NCBI GenBank assembly: GCA_027575765.1
Contig: JANBPT010000161.1
Span: 1-64,000, forward strand
Direction: 5' to 3'
DNA: 64,000 bases
DNA from: Tieghemiomyces parasiticus
Lineage: Eukaryota > Kickxellomycota > Dimargaritomycetes > Dimargaritales > Dimargaritaceae
Positions 1 through 11,576 of the stretch are shown piece by piece. The notes under the pieces are model-generated. The model was not told the origin of the DNA. It did not search any database and worked only from the letters and a program-made list of their open reading frames with translations. Position 1 is the first letter of the stretch. Every line of letters starts with the position of its first letter. The position numbers and the translations under genes are program-made.

Positions 1-1147
1 GAACTTTGCGTTACAGATTCGGACAGCCCTGGTCCGACTGTATATTCCTGAATTCTCCACTTTGTCTCGGAGGTTCTTTAGAGCGCGGGACCGACTTCCA
101 GATATCGGCCCGCTTTACAGATTGTGTGGTGCCGACGCCCGCTTTACCTCTTGAAGGTATCTGACGGGCACGTCAACATTGGGAAAGCAAATACAATAGC
201 CAAGCCCGTTGTGGGGAAGGCTAGGATCAAAGTTTTAAGGTTATACGCCTTATGCAGGGGGATGCAGATCCTTCCCCGCGCACGAGTATAAAAGCGAGCC
301 TGCGCAGTTAGGCAAGGGCTTGCCAGCTATTTTCTCTATTTTGTGATTTTTGGTAAACTTTATTTTTCCTTTATTTTTCAGTATCAATAACCACCCCGTA
401 ACCATCCCATACTATTAACACTTCGACGTTAAAGTAAACAAACCCACCTGTTGCCATTTTCCCCCTGATTTGCCGTTGGGCCCAGACCGTTGTCGCGTAC
501 GGCCTAACCAAAGACCTCCGCCCAGAGCCGAGCACCACAGATAGCGGTACACAGCACTCAAATATATCAATTGTAATTTTATTTGAAACTGACATTTAGA
601 GACCCTCCTTGATTGCCTATAGAGCTTCAGATACACTATTTTGATCAAAAGTATTATTGTACCAGCAGGAACCGACATTGACCGTCACTCCGTGGCTACA
701 GTATTCCGTGAGTGGTCTTGACCAGAGGGCCCAAGGGTGAGATGAGCTGCTACTCGACTAGGGCTAGGCCTGACGATCATCTCACACGACATTGGACAGT
801 GGAACCTGTTTAACTTACTGGTTCATATTGGAAAATCGCTAGGACACTTGGATATCTGTATAGAACACTCCCCAATGACAAATCACTGGACTGCTAGCAG
901 GTCTACCGTCAAGAAAAGCTCAACAGCTGGCCAGGAGTACCCCTGTGGCTGGAGCATGCCAGTAATCGCATAGTGTGCCTGTGCTAAGTTTATAGGTTGT
1001 GGTTTATTAACGTCGTGCAGACGAGTTGCGGGGCGTAGCGAAGAAACAACGCCTTGGATCCTAACTTGCTAGTCGTCGTGACCGGCATTGAGACTGAATT
1101 CTGACACGGCTACCTCCTCCTCCCCCTGAACGAAGCCAGGCGACAAT
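1..1147. other. Left-edge region without a supported gene
   Basis: I see no reading frame here with recognisable protein motifs. The short frames are low-complexity or unlike any family I know. The stretch contains a TATA-like box (287-294). A T-rich segment ending in TTTTTCAG near 380 looks like an intron acceptor but has no convincing exon on either side. A short motif, CCCGCTTTAC, occurs twice (about 109-118 and 140-149). These could belong to a gene or element lying mostly left of the window. Confidence 0.5.
287..294 (+). promoter_or_regulatory. TATA-like box
   Basis: The sequence TATAAAAG sits in a GC-rich setting (ACGAG before, CGAGCC after), as a core promoter would. No convincing coding exon follows on the plus strand within the next 800 bases, so the transcript, if any, is unknown. 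It may be fortuitous. Confidence 0.25.
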
Positions 1148-3093
1148 TTAGATGATTTCCATGTACCGCTTGCGTTCCCAATCGGTCACCGCGTTCTCCC
1201 AAAGCTGCCACTCGTGCTCACGGGTGCGGGCGTAGTGGTTTACAAAGTCGTCACCGAGGACCTGACGAGCGATGGAATCTGGTGCGCGCATAACCTCGAC
1301 GGCCTCACGCAGATTGCGGCTGAGCCGCAGACCATGCGGGTGGTTGGCGTTCATATCCGCAATGACGCGCGGAGTGCCCTCATTGAGGCCTTCGACACGT
1401 AGAACAGTGGGAATTCGACCCTCCTTAGGGTTCATGGCCTGAAGATCAGGCAAAGGTAGACGGTGGAGGCGGTGTCGGATACCCCACAGGCCGCAAGCTA
1501 GACAAGCCGCAATGGCCAGGTGGGAGTTAATGTCGGCACCACCGACTCGCATCTCGAGGCGCATGGCCTTACCGGCCGTTATGAGGCGTTCACGATCGAC
1601 CCCGGTTGACTTGGGAGCATCAGCAGAGATCTCGGGACCAATGACCCGCACGGAGGCGGTGCGTGACTCGAATCCCCAGTTTACATAGACCGGGGCCCAG
1701 TATTTACTCACAAAGCGCTTGTAGCTGTTGACAGTCGGGGCCAGGAGGGCCAGGATGCTGGGCAGGCCGACCAATAGGCCAGTGAGGAAGGCGGCGAAGG
1801 TGTCACTCATACCTGGGATGCGGTGCGGGTCCTTGGGGCTGGGCCGGGCATCTGGGTCGAAGAAGACGTTGCTCCCGTCGTGGCTGCTGCGCAAGGAGAA
1901 GTGCAGGTGGCCGGAGCATCCCGGGAGATCAGTGTAGGGCTTGGCCATGAAGGACGGGATGACACCGTACTTGAGACCGAGCTGCTTGACGGTGGTTTTA
2001 AAGAGCACCGCTTGGTCGCCCATCTGCAAACTCGGGGAGTATACCAGCGCGGCCTCCATGACGCCAGGGCCTGGGAGGGGGCGGATGGATAGGAATGATC
2101 GGATGGTTAGCAAGCGGCCTCGATGGTTAGAAGAGTGACATTAATCGGTCGTGGCCATGTTCAGCGCTGAGAATATCCTAAAATTTCCTTCACCACCCCC
2201 CAGGCCAGCCTACGAATGTGAGCAGAAGGAAGAACAAAAAATCTTACCTGTCTCGGTGTGCAGTCCCTCGATGGGGACGCGGACGGCCTGGCACCGGTCA
2301 AAAATGTCGTTGAAGAATTCTTTCTCGAGGCTGGGCCGGAGCAACGAGTAGCCAAAGTTACCTGGGGTCATGGGCTCGAGGCCGACGCCCTCTTTCGCGT
2401 GGAGAGTCTGTGGGGTCTCCCGATAGCAGTAGAATTCAAACTCAGCGCCTGATAAGGGCTCGAGGCCCAGGGCCTGGTAATCGTCCACCACCCGGGCCAG
2501 TAGGGACCGCGGGCAGAAGCTAAGGGGGCGCCCGCAGCTTTCGTAGAACCGAAGTAAGAAAAACGGAATATTACCCTCAATGCGGCGGTAGGTCGAGAGG
2601 TCGGCCTTGGCAACGTAGTCACCGTAGTTCTCCTCGGCCGCGGCGGCGGCGTCGGTCGGCGCGAGAGTCTCGTCGTGCATATCCCACTTGAAGACGACGC
2701 TGCAGAAACCTAGTCGGCGGTCAGAGGTGCGGCGACAAGGGGTGACATTGGAAAGGGCAGTGGTTACATTGGGCTGGTCGCTGTCAACAAGTATGCGTCT
2801 AGTCTGTCAATGTCAGTTTCGTCATTCCTTCCATATGGCTAGGCCGCGCCGATGTGGCTCGCGGGGACGTCATTTTAATCTTTAGGCCGCCGCCCTTGTC
2901 CTCAAGGAAAAGAAAAATAACCTCGCCGAAGTGACCTACCAAAACCGTTCTCCAGACTCGACAGGAACTTGTCCTTGGTGAGGACCTTTCCGCGCAGAAT
3001 ACCATCAATATCAACGCCGGCGACCTGGACCTTGATGTCATTCTCAAGGAGGGCCGTGGCCTCCTCGCGAGTACGGGGAATTGGGTGGGCCAT
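1148..3093 (-). CDS. Glutamine synthetase-like ligase (GlnA/FluG-type, possible gamma-glutamyl-amine synthetase)
   Basis: Three exons on the minus strand: 3093-2940, 2709-2248 and 2070-1148, joined by introns with GTAGGT..CTAG and GTAAGA..CCAG borders. The phases fit exactly and give 512 residues, a normal length for this family. Residues about 20-110 form the beta-grasp domain, including VDIDGILRGK and FCSVVFKWDMHDE. The rest is the ATP-dependent catalytic domain, with GAEFEFY and HTETGPGVME (metal and glutamate binding), GCSGHLHFSL (the conserved His region), NSYKRF and SRTASVRV. Exon joins fall inside conserved motifs (NGFG/FCSV and HTETG/PGVM), which strongly supports the model. The motifs resemble the prokaryote-style synthetases related to FluG and gamma-glutamylpolyamine synthetases rather than the short eukaryotic GSII enzyme that assimilates ammonia. 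The true amine substrate cannot be read from sequence. The start ATG is preceded by ACC. It is followed downstream by a same-strand tyrosinase gene with no sign of co-regulation. Confidence 0.9.
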
Positions 3094-3958
3094 GGTGAGG
3101 GGTAGGTGAGCTGGGTAAGTGATCAGGTAAATGGGACGGGCTTGAGGGTGTCTACCCAGCAGAGGGATGAAAGGTGGTGGGTAGGGAATAAGTACAGCAG
3201 GCGGTGACGGTATAGAAATGGGTAGCGGTTAGGGACAAGAGAAAGAGAGGACGAAGAGGGGAAACTAGGCCAAGGTCCGGCGGTGAAGTCATATGCTGAC
3301 CTCGGTGGGCCGCTTGGGACTGGCAGATGTATCGAGACGCAGTAAGAGGCGAGTGATGGTGGGAACGGGGCCAGTGTAACCGCAAGTTAGGGACAGCAAC
3401 CGCTTGGGAGGCTGGGCGATTAGCACGACCGAATGGCGGCAGGTCGGCAGGCGGCCAAGGCAGTGCTAGCTACCCGACCACAGTCTTACCGTCCAACAGC
3501 TCCGTTTGACACGAGCGGAATGTTAGTGTCAGTCAGTTCAGATTCGCCAGGTTGGCTTAAGGGCCCAGAGTGGTTCTCTGCACCACCTCATTCCCCCTTC
3601 GACGTGTGGCCTCCCCTGCATCAACGAAATTGTGGCCCCTTATTCGCATGCTGCTGCGTCTTCTCCTTGTAACACTGTCGTTTCGGCAGGGTGGGTAGTA
3701 TTGATGAATTCATTAAACGAAAAGGAGACAAAACGCGGTGGTGAATCACACGATGCATGGCACAGCAGTGTTCATCTGGAGTCGAGGGGCAGGTCAGAGG
3801 GAGATAGAGAAGAACGTTGTGGCCCAGGGGCAGTGGGGCCTAAGAGGACGAAGCGAGGAACTATGAATAAGGCTATGGCAGGGGACTAGAACTAATAGCA
3901 TAAAGTTGAAATGGGTCAGGTCAACCAGGAAAGGGAAATGTACCGAGACAGGTCAGAT
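3094..3958. other. Intergenic, no supported gene
   Basis: This stretch separates the start of the glutamine synthetase-like gene from the end of the tyrosinase gene, both on the minus strand. It should hold the promoter of the former and the 3' region of the latter. No recognisable coding motif was seen on either strand. Confidence 0.5.
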
Positions 3959-5338
3959 CTAATACCAGGCCTGGAGGGGAGTCTTGGAAATATATGGCTT
4001 GCTGGCGCCGGAAGGGCAGTTGTAGTTGTTGGTGACTTGGGCGTAGAGGTCATTATACGCATGGATCAGTGTAGCAGCGTCGGCTTCCATCTTTCGCACG
4101 GACGGCAGGTCGTAGTTCATGCGCTCGAGGTACTCTTTAGGGATGGGGCTCGGGACCTGGAGACTGCGAGACGCGAGGTTGCTGGGCATCTGCTGGCGGT
4201 CGGTGAAGTTGTGGTACAGGATGTCCCAGTGCTGGCGGTAGTTGGCGCCACCGATGGCGAAGATGGGCCGTCCGTTGGTATCAGTGGCCTTGTCCGCTTG
4301 GTCAACCGCGGCCGAGGGTAGGTCCTGGGTCAGGGAGGCGGTGTCGTCGCGACGGGAAGGTGGGGCGCGTCTGGGACCAGGTGCGGTCGCATTGGAGGGA
4401 ACGGGGACACTGGTCGCAATGCCCGTCCCTTGCACCATTGAGCTATCGGAGTAGCGGTAGCAGAGTTGCGGGTTATTCAGGAGCATCACATCGCGGACTC
4501 GGACGTTCGGGTACTGCGGCAGGGTATCATTAAGCCGTGCCTGGGTGCCGTCCAAATTGGTGCCATTGTAAGCCCACCTGGTAGCCGAGTTTTTGGACTG
4601 CCACTCGAACCACAGCTTGTCCAAGAAGGCGTGGTGAAGCCAAAATATGGGATCGTTGGGGCTGGCCATGTCGAACATGTCACCGCCGATAAAGGCATGT
4701 ACGATGCCGTGTGGGGCGCGTTCGATGGTATTCCACCAGACAGCGTAGTCGTCCGTGTCGCGAGCGGTCTGTTCGAGGTACTCTGGGGGGAAGATGGGCC
4801 CCAGGAAGGTGTTATCGTTCCAGTCGCGGTTGAGACAATGCAGGCGGGTGCCGTTCATCTCGTTAAGTACGGTCCACTGGGCGAACACACCGTCGGACAC
4901 GCAGTGGGTGTCGGGCACGCCATTGTGGCCAAAGGTCGACCACACGGGACTATCGGATGGCCGCCGGGAGTCAATGCTCCAATCCCAATAGGGCAGCGTT
5001 ACGGATGGGTCAATGGCCTGCAGCTCCACCTCAAAGGCGCGGAGGAATTGGCGGTGGAAAGGGAAGAACACTGGGTGGGTGTGGGCCGCATCCGCCCCGT
5101 CCAAGTGGAGCTTAACGAAGTTATCGTACTTGGTGGGGCGGGGGCCCTCGTTCAGCTTGCGGACGGCGTTCACGTACCGGTTGATCTCGCCGTTGTCGAG
5201 CTGACGCCACTCCTTGCGCTGATGGATTCTTTTGCAGTGGGACGAGCGCTCATGTGGGTAATGGTTACCTTTAGGGCTCTGGGTGGTCCCAACGGCGACC
5301 AGGCAGGTCAAGGCGGCGGCAAAAAGGGAAATCTTCAT
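3959..5338 (-). CDS. Secreted tyrosinase (type 3 copper oxidase)
   Basis: A single uninterrupted exon encodes 459 residues. Residues 1-20 are a classic signal peptide (hydrophobic MKISLFAAALTCLVAV core ending near GTTQ), so the enzyme is probably secreted or in the wall or vacuole. The CuA site has H78, H86 and H95 (pattern HxxPxFFPFH), followed by LPYWDW. The CuB site has H210, H214 (HGIVH) and the HH pair at 235-236 in DPIFWLHHAFLDKLW. All six copper ligands are therefore present. Known role of the family: oxidation of monophenols and diphenols to quinones, as in melanin formation or phenolic defence. The C-terminal third (from about 300) is variable, with a Ser/Pro-rich linker, and probably acts as the removable lid of fungal tyrosinases. 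There is no transmembrane anchor. The first ATG was chosen because it begins the signal peptide. An oxidase of related function, such as a catechol or o-aminophenol oxidase, cannot be excluded. Confidence 0.93.
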   Translation of the reverse strand: MKISLFAAALTCLVAVGTTQSPKGNHYPHERSSHCKRIHQRKEWRQLDNGEINRYVNAVRKLNEGPRPTKYDNFVKLHLDGADAAHTHPVFFPFHRQFLRAFEVELQAIDPSVTLPYWDWSIDSRRPSDSPVWSTFGHNGVPDTHCVSDGVFAQWTVLNEMNGTRLHCLNRDWNDNTFLGPIFPPEYLEQTARDTDDYAVWWNTIERAPHGIVHAFIGGDMFDMASPNDPIFWLHHAFLDKLWFEWQSKNSATRWAYNGTNLDGTQARLNDTLPQYPNVRVRDVMLLNNPQLCYRYSDSSMVQGTGIATSVPVPSNATAPGPRRAPPSRRDDTASLTQDLPSAAVDQADKATDTNGRPIFAIGGANYRQHWDILYHNFTDRQQMPSNLASRSLQVPSPIPKEYLERMNYDLPSVRKMEADAATLIHAYNDLYAQVTNNYNCPSGASKPYISKTPLQAWY

Positions 5339-8300
5339 CGTGGAGAGCTGGCGAGGGGAGATGTAACTTGGGGGAACAGAGTACAGTACCTTAGATATCG
5401 TGATCGGGTGCGTATCTCTAATAGGGTAGAGAAGGTTTTGACACGGTTCAAAATTTAGAGATCAATAGGACCGTCCTTGTATCGTGAAAGCAAGCGGAAG
5501 GGTGGTTAACCATTCGTCGGACAATATGGGTAGAGGAATTGGATAACGGTGCACAGTTCCGAGAGTGAGCTACAGCGTTTGGTATGCGAAGTCAAATGAA
5601 AAAAGACATGGAAGCTAACCAAGTTAGAACTAAGCGAGTGCCAATAAGCGAGCGTGAGTACATCCTGTTAGGGGCGGGGCGCCCCGGACCGAATTTATAC
5701 TTCGCAATTCGGGTGTGCAGGGGCGAAGGTAAAATCGGAGGGACAATTACCTTCAATCGCAACGTTCCCCCTATCTACCCTTATGCACCAATGGCTCCAC
5801 TCACTTCTATATCTCCTTAATGTTTGGGAGCAGGGAGTACTAGACTCCGAAAGTGCGTGCGTACAGGTTACCCGGCGGAGGGGTGGGGTAACGTCCCTGA
5901 GTAAATGACTGGGTTACGGAGAAAGAGGGGGGTGCCTTCTACCATTGCACAATGCCCCGACCTAAACAGGCCCTAGGAGCCGAGACAATAAGGTGAAACC
6001 CCGCACCTTAAGGGTGCCCCTATTGACAGAGCCGGCATCATGGCCCCTTGGTTGCTGAACTACGATGGCCAGGGTATAATGACCCAGTGATGAGGTGTAG
6101 TATATGACGCATACCCGCTCACTGTCCCCTGATTAGCCACTGCTGCACGTCTAGCTTCCTTGGCACACGTTGGCTGTCCCCTCTCATTTCTGCATGTCGA
6201 GCCGTTTCGCCTTTCAGTACCATGCACAAGAGCCAAGGCGCCAGAGGTTATGCACGTCCCGTAGGCCTTCGTACGTCGCCAAGCAATGGCGGACGACGCG
6301 AGGGGTCGACTACTGTGTACATAGCCTCTATTCTCCCCTTCTTTAGGACATTGCTTTGGTACACTCAAGAGACGGTGTGTTTGCTGCTAAACATCGACCA
6401 TTGTAGGGTCTAGTAGGCGCGGTTGAATGTGCAAATGGGTGGCTTACATAATTTCTGGCCTTGATGCTGTTAAACCTCCTGATTCCTTCGTTTCGTTCCA
6501 CCCGGCAACTGTCCTATCAACGTGCCCTCCTTACCAACACTTACTGGACCGTTGGGTGGTAGCATATCCAAGCGGCCTTCGACATTCCCCCTTCTTCCTG
6601 GGCGGTAGCCACACGCCCAACTGCAACCGTTGGTCGCACTTCACCAGATGGACCTAACGTCAACGGCACATAGTATTGAGTGGTCAACCCATAGGGATTG
6701 GGCAAGGTTCAGAGCCACACACAACAACATTGGAGCCTCATTTAAACAGCAACATTGGTACGAGGCCCTACATTTTTCACCCAGGTCGGGGGCAGGATGA
6801 GTTTCGAGCCTCCCGCGCGGAATTTTCATCGCGCGTTGGTCCGAAACACCGACGCTCGCGCTTTACTGGGTGCCCCTTAACCTCTGCGCTGAGACCTAGA
6901 CAATAAAATACTCCGATCGGCTGGCTTGGCCTACTCCACCTCGCATAGGTACGACCAGGGGCAGTTCTAGGGGCAATGTAAATGGTCCGAGCATGTTAGT
7001 GCAAGCTGTAAGCCCCGTTGATTTTACTTGATGGGCAGGATTACTCTGTAGTATCATCCATATCGTTTTAGCGATTACCAAATAGAAATTCGCTTGTTTG
7101 TAAGGCCCGCAGAGCATCCAGCTCTTATTAATTTTTCCAGAATAGTTGCTCACGGCTCTTCGACCCGGACCACCACTTATGGGTGGGGCGGAGGCTGTAG
7201 TATAGTTTACAAAATGGTGGCTCCGGGCGCCGCACAGGTAAAGCATGGCGCTACGCCCTCATCCGATAGCCATCTCCCACGTTGCCCCTGTTAGACGCCT
7301 CCAGGTTAATTAGCTCTGCAACGGGGACCTAGCCTAACGATGGTACTCCCATGCGCTAAGTGCATACTTATTATTAAGAAGGAGAAGGGGGTAGGCGTGT
7401 CGAAGCCATGTCATCTGTATGGCGCTGACGTGGGAAGCAATAAGTTTTACAGTCCGTGGCTTCAGTTCGCCGCGTTCATTCTATGTATGGCGCCATGCTC
7501 CTTATCCTTTGTATGAAGATCAAGGTTTCCATGCAGCGCGCCCCGGGTCGCTCTAAAAATACCTGTGACGGGTAATAGACACGCGGTGGCTACTGGTGAA
7601 TGTCGTCTGCACTAGATGGTACACATCCAAGGACACCGGGTCCAGTATTCCCGAAGGCGTTACGTGATGCACTACGGGACCCTCTAACATTGTATTACGA
7701 AGACTTGAAATGACACCTTCCTCCTCTTCCATCGAAATATCCTTGAAACAAATTACTTTGGCCCTGCCTAGACTTATGCGTCGCTCTAAGTGGTATTACC
7801 CCCATCGGTCCAACTGTTACCCGATCGAAAGTTTACTGGCTATGCATTTTATCAGTGCCTGTCCGATGCTGTAAACCCTTGTCAGCCCCTTACCAGCTCT
7901 GTTATGCAGGCCCAATCGAAAGGCCTAAGAACAGGCCGTGGTAATCCGAGACCCTAAGGGCCGCTTCATTTCAAGATAGTCGCAAGGTAGAAATAGTCCC
8001 TAATGGCTTAGGGTCATGGGCTTATATAGCCGGGAGATGCGTTTGCAGTCGGACTTCAGTTTGCTGGATTTCGGCGGGGAGTCGCAAGGAGTTGGCGAGA
8101 TTTCGTGAATCCCCAAAACCAGCCAATTGTTGGCGCGGTCGTTTCTGCAAGGCGTCATGGTGGCTTGCAGGATCCTGCCGCCGTCGGCCTTTGGATACTG
8201 ACTGCAGGTCATGAGACTTTTGAGGATTATCGTCACTAACCGAGCCCGCTGGCGGAGCAGCGAAAGTGAGGGGCAGGCGTTCTCCATCCCACCTTTTGCA

Positions 8301-9356
8301 CCACTATCCACCCAAAATGCCTTGAGTTTAATCGTGCTCCACTTTCTACTTCTTGGACTGGCTTCTTTACTCTGAGCTTCGCCACGGGCGGTAGTTTCAC
8401 TATTTTAAGCTTACTTTGCGAGCCCTGTCGGAGCCTGGTACCTCCAAAAAGTCGGGGAGGGGAGGGCCCTCCGTACTAAGGTAGAGCTATATATCCGCAA
8501 AAGGGCTGTTATTTATATTTTTATCCGTGTCATCTGACAATTAAAGCGTCCCCGGCCTCACAAGGTCACTTACCTGTCACGAGCTTCCGTTCTGGTTGGT
8601 AAGTGAAGATTATACGAGCGGAAGCATCGCTCTTCGTGAGGGGCGATCGCAGCCCCCATGTCATAGGAAAAGGTTACCGAGAAGAAATTAAAGACTAAAA
8701 GTCAGTGAATTAAAAGACGAAAGAACTGAGCGGCTTACTAAAACCGGAATGTGTTAAGCGGGGAGAGTTAGTTGATTGCGTGATAGATGTCTTTTATTGC
8801 GAAGTGACCTCGAAGGGTCTTTCATACTTGAAAGATGTACAGCATCCTTCGTAGCAGTTACTGCTGGGATTAGGAGGAACCCCAAAGGCCGACAGTGTGA
8901 GGCGGGGCTAGCACCTAGGCGGAATATCAAGACAGCTGTGAGGCTTCCGGATCAACAAGGTGAGCAGATTGATGGAAAGTAGGTCCTAAAAGGATAATGT
9001 GCACGTCGAATAAGAGAAGAGAAGTAGGGAAAGTGGACGGAGGTGTCACAATTGATCGGATCAGTAGTTTTGGGCATGACACCTAACGAGTGAAAGCATT
9101 ACACCTTGACTCCAGCCAATCAATGAGACCCATCGCGTTTAAAGCCAAGAGCAAAAAAAAAGTTAAATCTGGCACTGTACCACTATGCATAGTGTTGCTG
9201 GTAGGCATCCTCGAACTCACTCAGGGCTGGAGTTTCGCGCAATTCACTCCTTCACATTGCCCCAGAGCTGCATCCCATGACGGTGATCTTTTCAAGTTGC
9301 TAGATATTCTACCACTACCCATTTGCATTTCGCCTTCATACCGCTCTCTGTACAGT
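5339..9356. other. 4-kb gene-poor stretch
   Basis: No frame on either strand shows family motifs, sustained GC-ending codon use like the neighbouring genes, or exon chains with matching phases. Short open frames exist but look random. The right part carries the upstream region of the four-exon gene beginning at 9357. A small multi-exon gene or non-coding RNA could be missed by eye. Confidence 0.45.
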
Positions 9357-10583
9357 ATGGAATTTACAAAGCGTAAGCGCACGCTGCCCGAGGTCGTGTC
9401 TTTCAATAACCCGCTAGGTGACGGCGATCAGGGTCTGCGGCGTCCGCTGGCTGGCGGCAGCAAGTCCGAGTACAAGCAATTTATGGTAGGTGTTGAATTT
9501 GTTACGGGAATCAGTGAATGCAACAAAACCAGGATGGTCCAATTATCTCGGTCCACCCAAACGAATTCCTCAAGGGATGCACTTAGATGTCTTAACCCAT
9601 TCACCATTACTCTGGTACCTGATGCTTTCCACCCACAGTCTTCGAAAATTTCGAAGCTAAAGGGCGAGGCCCAGACCCCCGCCGTACCCCTAACCCGAAA
9701 AGAGGCGGACGAAGAAGCGTAAGAACATCTCTAAACCTCCAGGCCGTTGGTAGTTGAGGCATCCGAGCTACCCTTGGGTATCCACTTTAAATGTTCCAAG
9801 GGCTGCGCTCCATTTAGGCGCAGGGTTTCCAACTAGAAACCTCTGGGCAAGTACGCCGGACCCCTCCCGACACATACTAATCTACCTCCGAACCGCTACC
9901 CCCACAATATACTTCGTGACTGGACCATGCCGTTAGCATCAATCTCCTCAAAGATCGCGAGCTAGATTCCATTCTGAAGGACCCCCAGTTGATCCGCAAG
10001 TGTATTGAGGAGAGCGTACCAGGGAACCCACGGAAGAAGGCTATCAAGGAGCGCTTAGTCGACATGGGGGTCCGCAAGGCCCGGTTGAGCCGTTTGCCCA
10101 ACCACCGGTACCGCGAAGTGACTAACAAGCGCTATACCGGGTACAAGAAGGAGCTCGAAGTGGTAAGTGTTATTGGACTGGTATTTTCCTTTTAGTTTGC
10201 TGCCCGACCCGGTCCTCTTTCGGACTTAACACAGCTATACATATTCATGCTGCCATGGGCATCAACTACCAAGCGACCTGTCAACGTGAACTCTACGGTT
10301 CAATATCTAACCCCTCCCCTTCAAATGCATTATGTATCGCCCCGGCCCAACCGCCCCGCGATCTGCCGTCGAATTCCTCTGCTCCTGCTACCAGGCGCGA
10401 GAGTCAGGAAACTATACCAAGGCTCTACACGACCAGTTACAGAAGAAGCACCACATCAAACCCAAAGTCAAATCCCAGCCCAAGGTGCAGCCCCGGGTAC
10501 ACAACACCAACGTGCAGGAACGGTCGGGCGAACTGCGGGTATCAAAGGATTTCATCAACAGTATCAATGGTAGCGGCCATTAG
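9357..10583 (+). CDS. Unrecognised basic protein, four exons
   Basis: I do not recognise the family. The exon model is 9357-9485, 9639-9718, 9937-10162 and 10395-10583, giving 207 residues. The phases agree at every junction (ATG|GTAGGT..CACAG|TCT; GC|GTAAGA..TTAG|C; GTG|GTAAGT..CCAG|GCG), and the joined segments have similar Lys/Arg/Glu-rich composition, unlike the random flanks. Visible features: a basic start (KRKRTLPEVVSF), KSEYKQFMSSKISKLKG across the first junction, a predicted helical charged block (LLKDRELDSIL then DPQLIRKCIEES), RYREVTNKRYTGYKKELE, and a Lys/His/Pro-rich tail. There is no signal peptide or membrane segment with this start. A nuclear or nucleolar location would fit the composition but is only inference. 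The frame is open upstream to another ATG at 9123, which would add a hydrophobic stretch; I prefer 9357 because the extension is compositionally unlike the rest. The gene converges on the MAPEG gene, 306 bases away. Confidence 0.6.
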
Positions 10584-10889
10584 CCTTGCTCCGGCATCAA
10601 ATACCACTACACCTCAGGAGCCCAGAGAGCGGTGGATTATTTTTTATCTGTAGGAATATACCTAAAATAACTTAAATTTACGACGGGCATCATACCCAAA
10701 CTTGCCACTACCCGAGGGAAGCTGGTGCACACCTTAAACTACTGACAGGTAGGACAGGCTAGTGGCCGGGTTAGGCGGGCCAAAATGGGGGGGGGTAGTC
10801 GTGGATTTCATCGGACGGAAACTGCGGGACGATAGAACAGAGCGAGGAGAGTAGGGCGACTCCCCCATTTCTAAGCGCGGGCTGAGTCT

Positions 10890-11576
10890 TTAGTGAACGC
10901 CCCGAACGGCCTCGTAGATGGACCTGGCCACGGGGGCGTTATCCAGATGGTGGCGAGCACCACCAAGGAAAAAGAGACAGTGGCGGTAGAAGGCGGAGAA
11001 ACCAGGGAAGGTGGCGAAGGCGTACAGACCCAGGGAAGTGACGGTACAGATGGTCCAGCAGATGGCGCGGCTCATGCGCCAGTCGGCGAGGTAGGCGAAG
11101 GTGTGCACAACTCGAGCACCGGCATGGAGAAGGGCAAAACTGTTACAGACGTGGACAGGAACTCCAGTGACGTAGGCCAGGATGACGGCGCTGGCGAAGA
11201 GCGAGAAGGTCTCTATGGCGTTAACGTGAGCACCGTGAGCACGGCTGGCGATACCGGTCAGGTGGGCTTTCTGCAGGCGGGGTTCGGCAATTTCAACGCC
11301 CTTATCCTTATTGGCAATGCCAATCACGTAGCTGGATAGGAGGGCGGTAGCGGAGAAGGACCAGAAGGCCGTGAAGGCCAGCGCCAGCAACGAAATGTGC
11401 TCGACCGGCGTCAGAAACTCCAAAAAGTACTGGATCGGGGCCAGCAGGCCGTAGTTCTCGACTATCGCGATACCGACAACCACCCCGGCGGTGATCAGGA
11501 GCGTCGTCTGCATTAACTGGCCGACTGAGATGGCCGTCCGGGGGACGCTGGAAACAGCCTTGCTCTTGGGCGGCAT
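10890..11576 (-). CDS. MAPEG-family integral membrane protein
   Basis: Intronless frame of 228 residues with about four hydrophobic segments: near 20-42, 58-86, 126-145 and 172-198. The signature SRAHGAHVNAIETF (111-124) and HAGARVVHTFAYLADW (151-166) match the MAPEG superfamily, whose members are trimeric membrane proteins of the ER or mitochondrial outer membrane. Some conjugate glutathione or detoxify lipid peroxides; others have no known activity. The N-terminal part before the signature is longer than in minimal MAPEG proteins (about 130-150 residues), with one or two extra hydrophobic stretches. The start ATG lies in a good context (ATT ATG CCG). Its 3' end faces the 3' end of the four-exon gene at 9357-10583. 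The catalytic class cannot be told from sequence alone. Confidence 0.85.
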   Translation of the reverse strand: MPPKSKAVSSVPRTAISVGQLMQTTLLITAGVVVGIAIVENYGLLAPIQYFLEFLTPVEHISLLALAFTAFWSFSATALLSSYVIGIANKDKGVEIAEPRLQKAHLTGIASRAHGAHVNAIETFSLFASAVILAYVTGVPVHVCNSFALLHAGARVVHTFAYLADWRMSRAICWTICTVTSLGLYAFATFPGFSAFYRHCLFFLGGARHHLDNAPVARSIYEAVRGVH

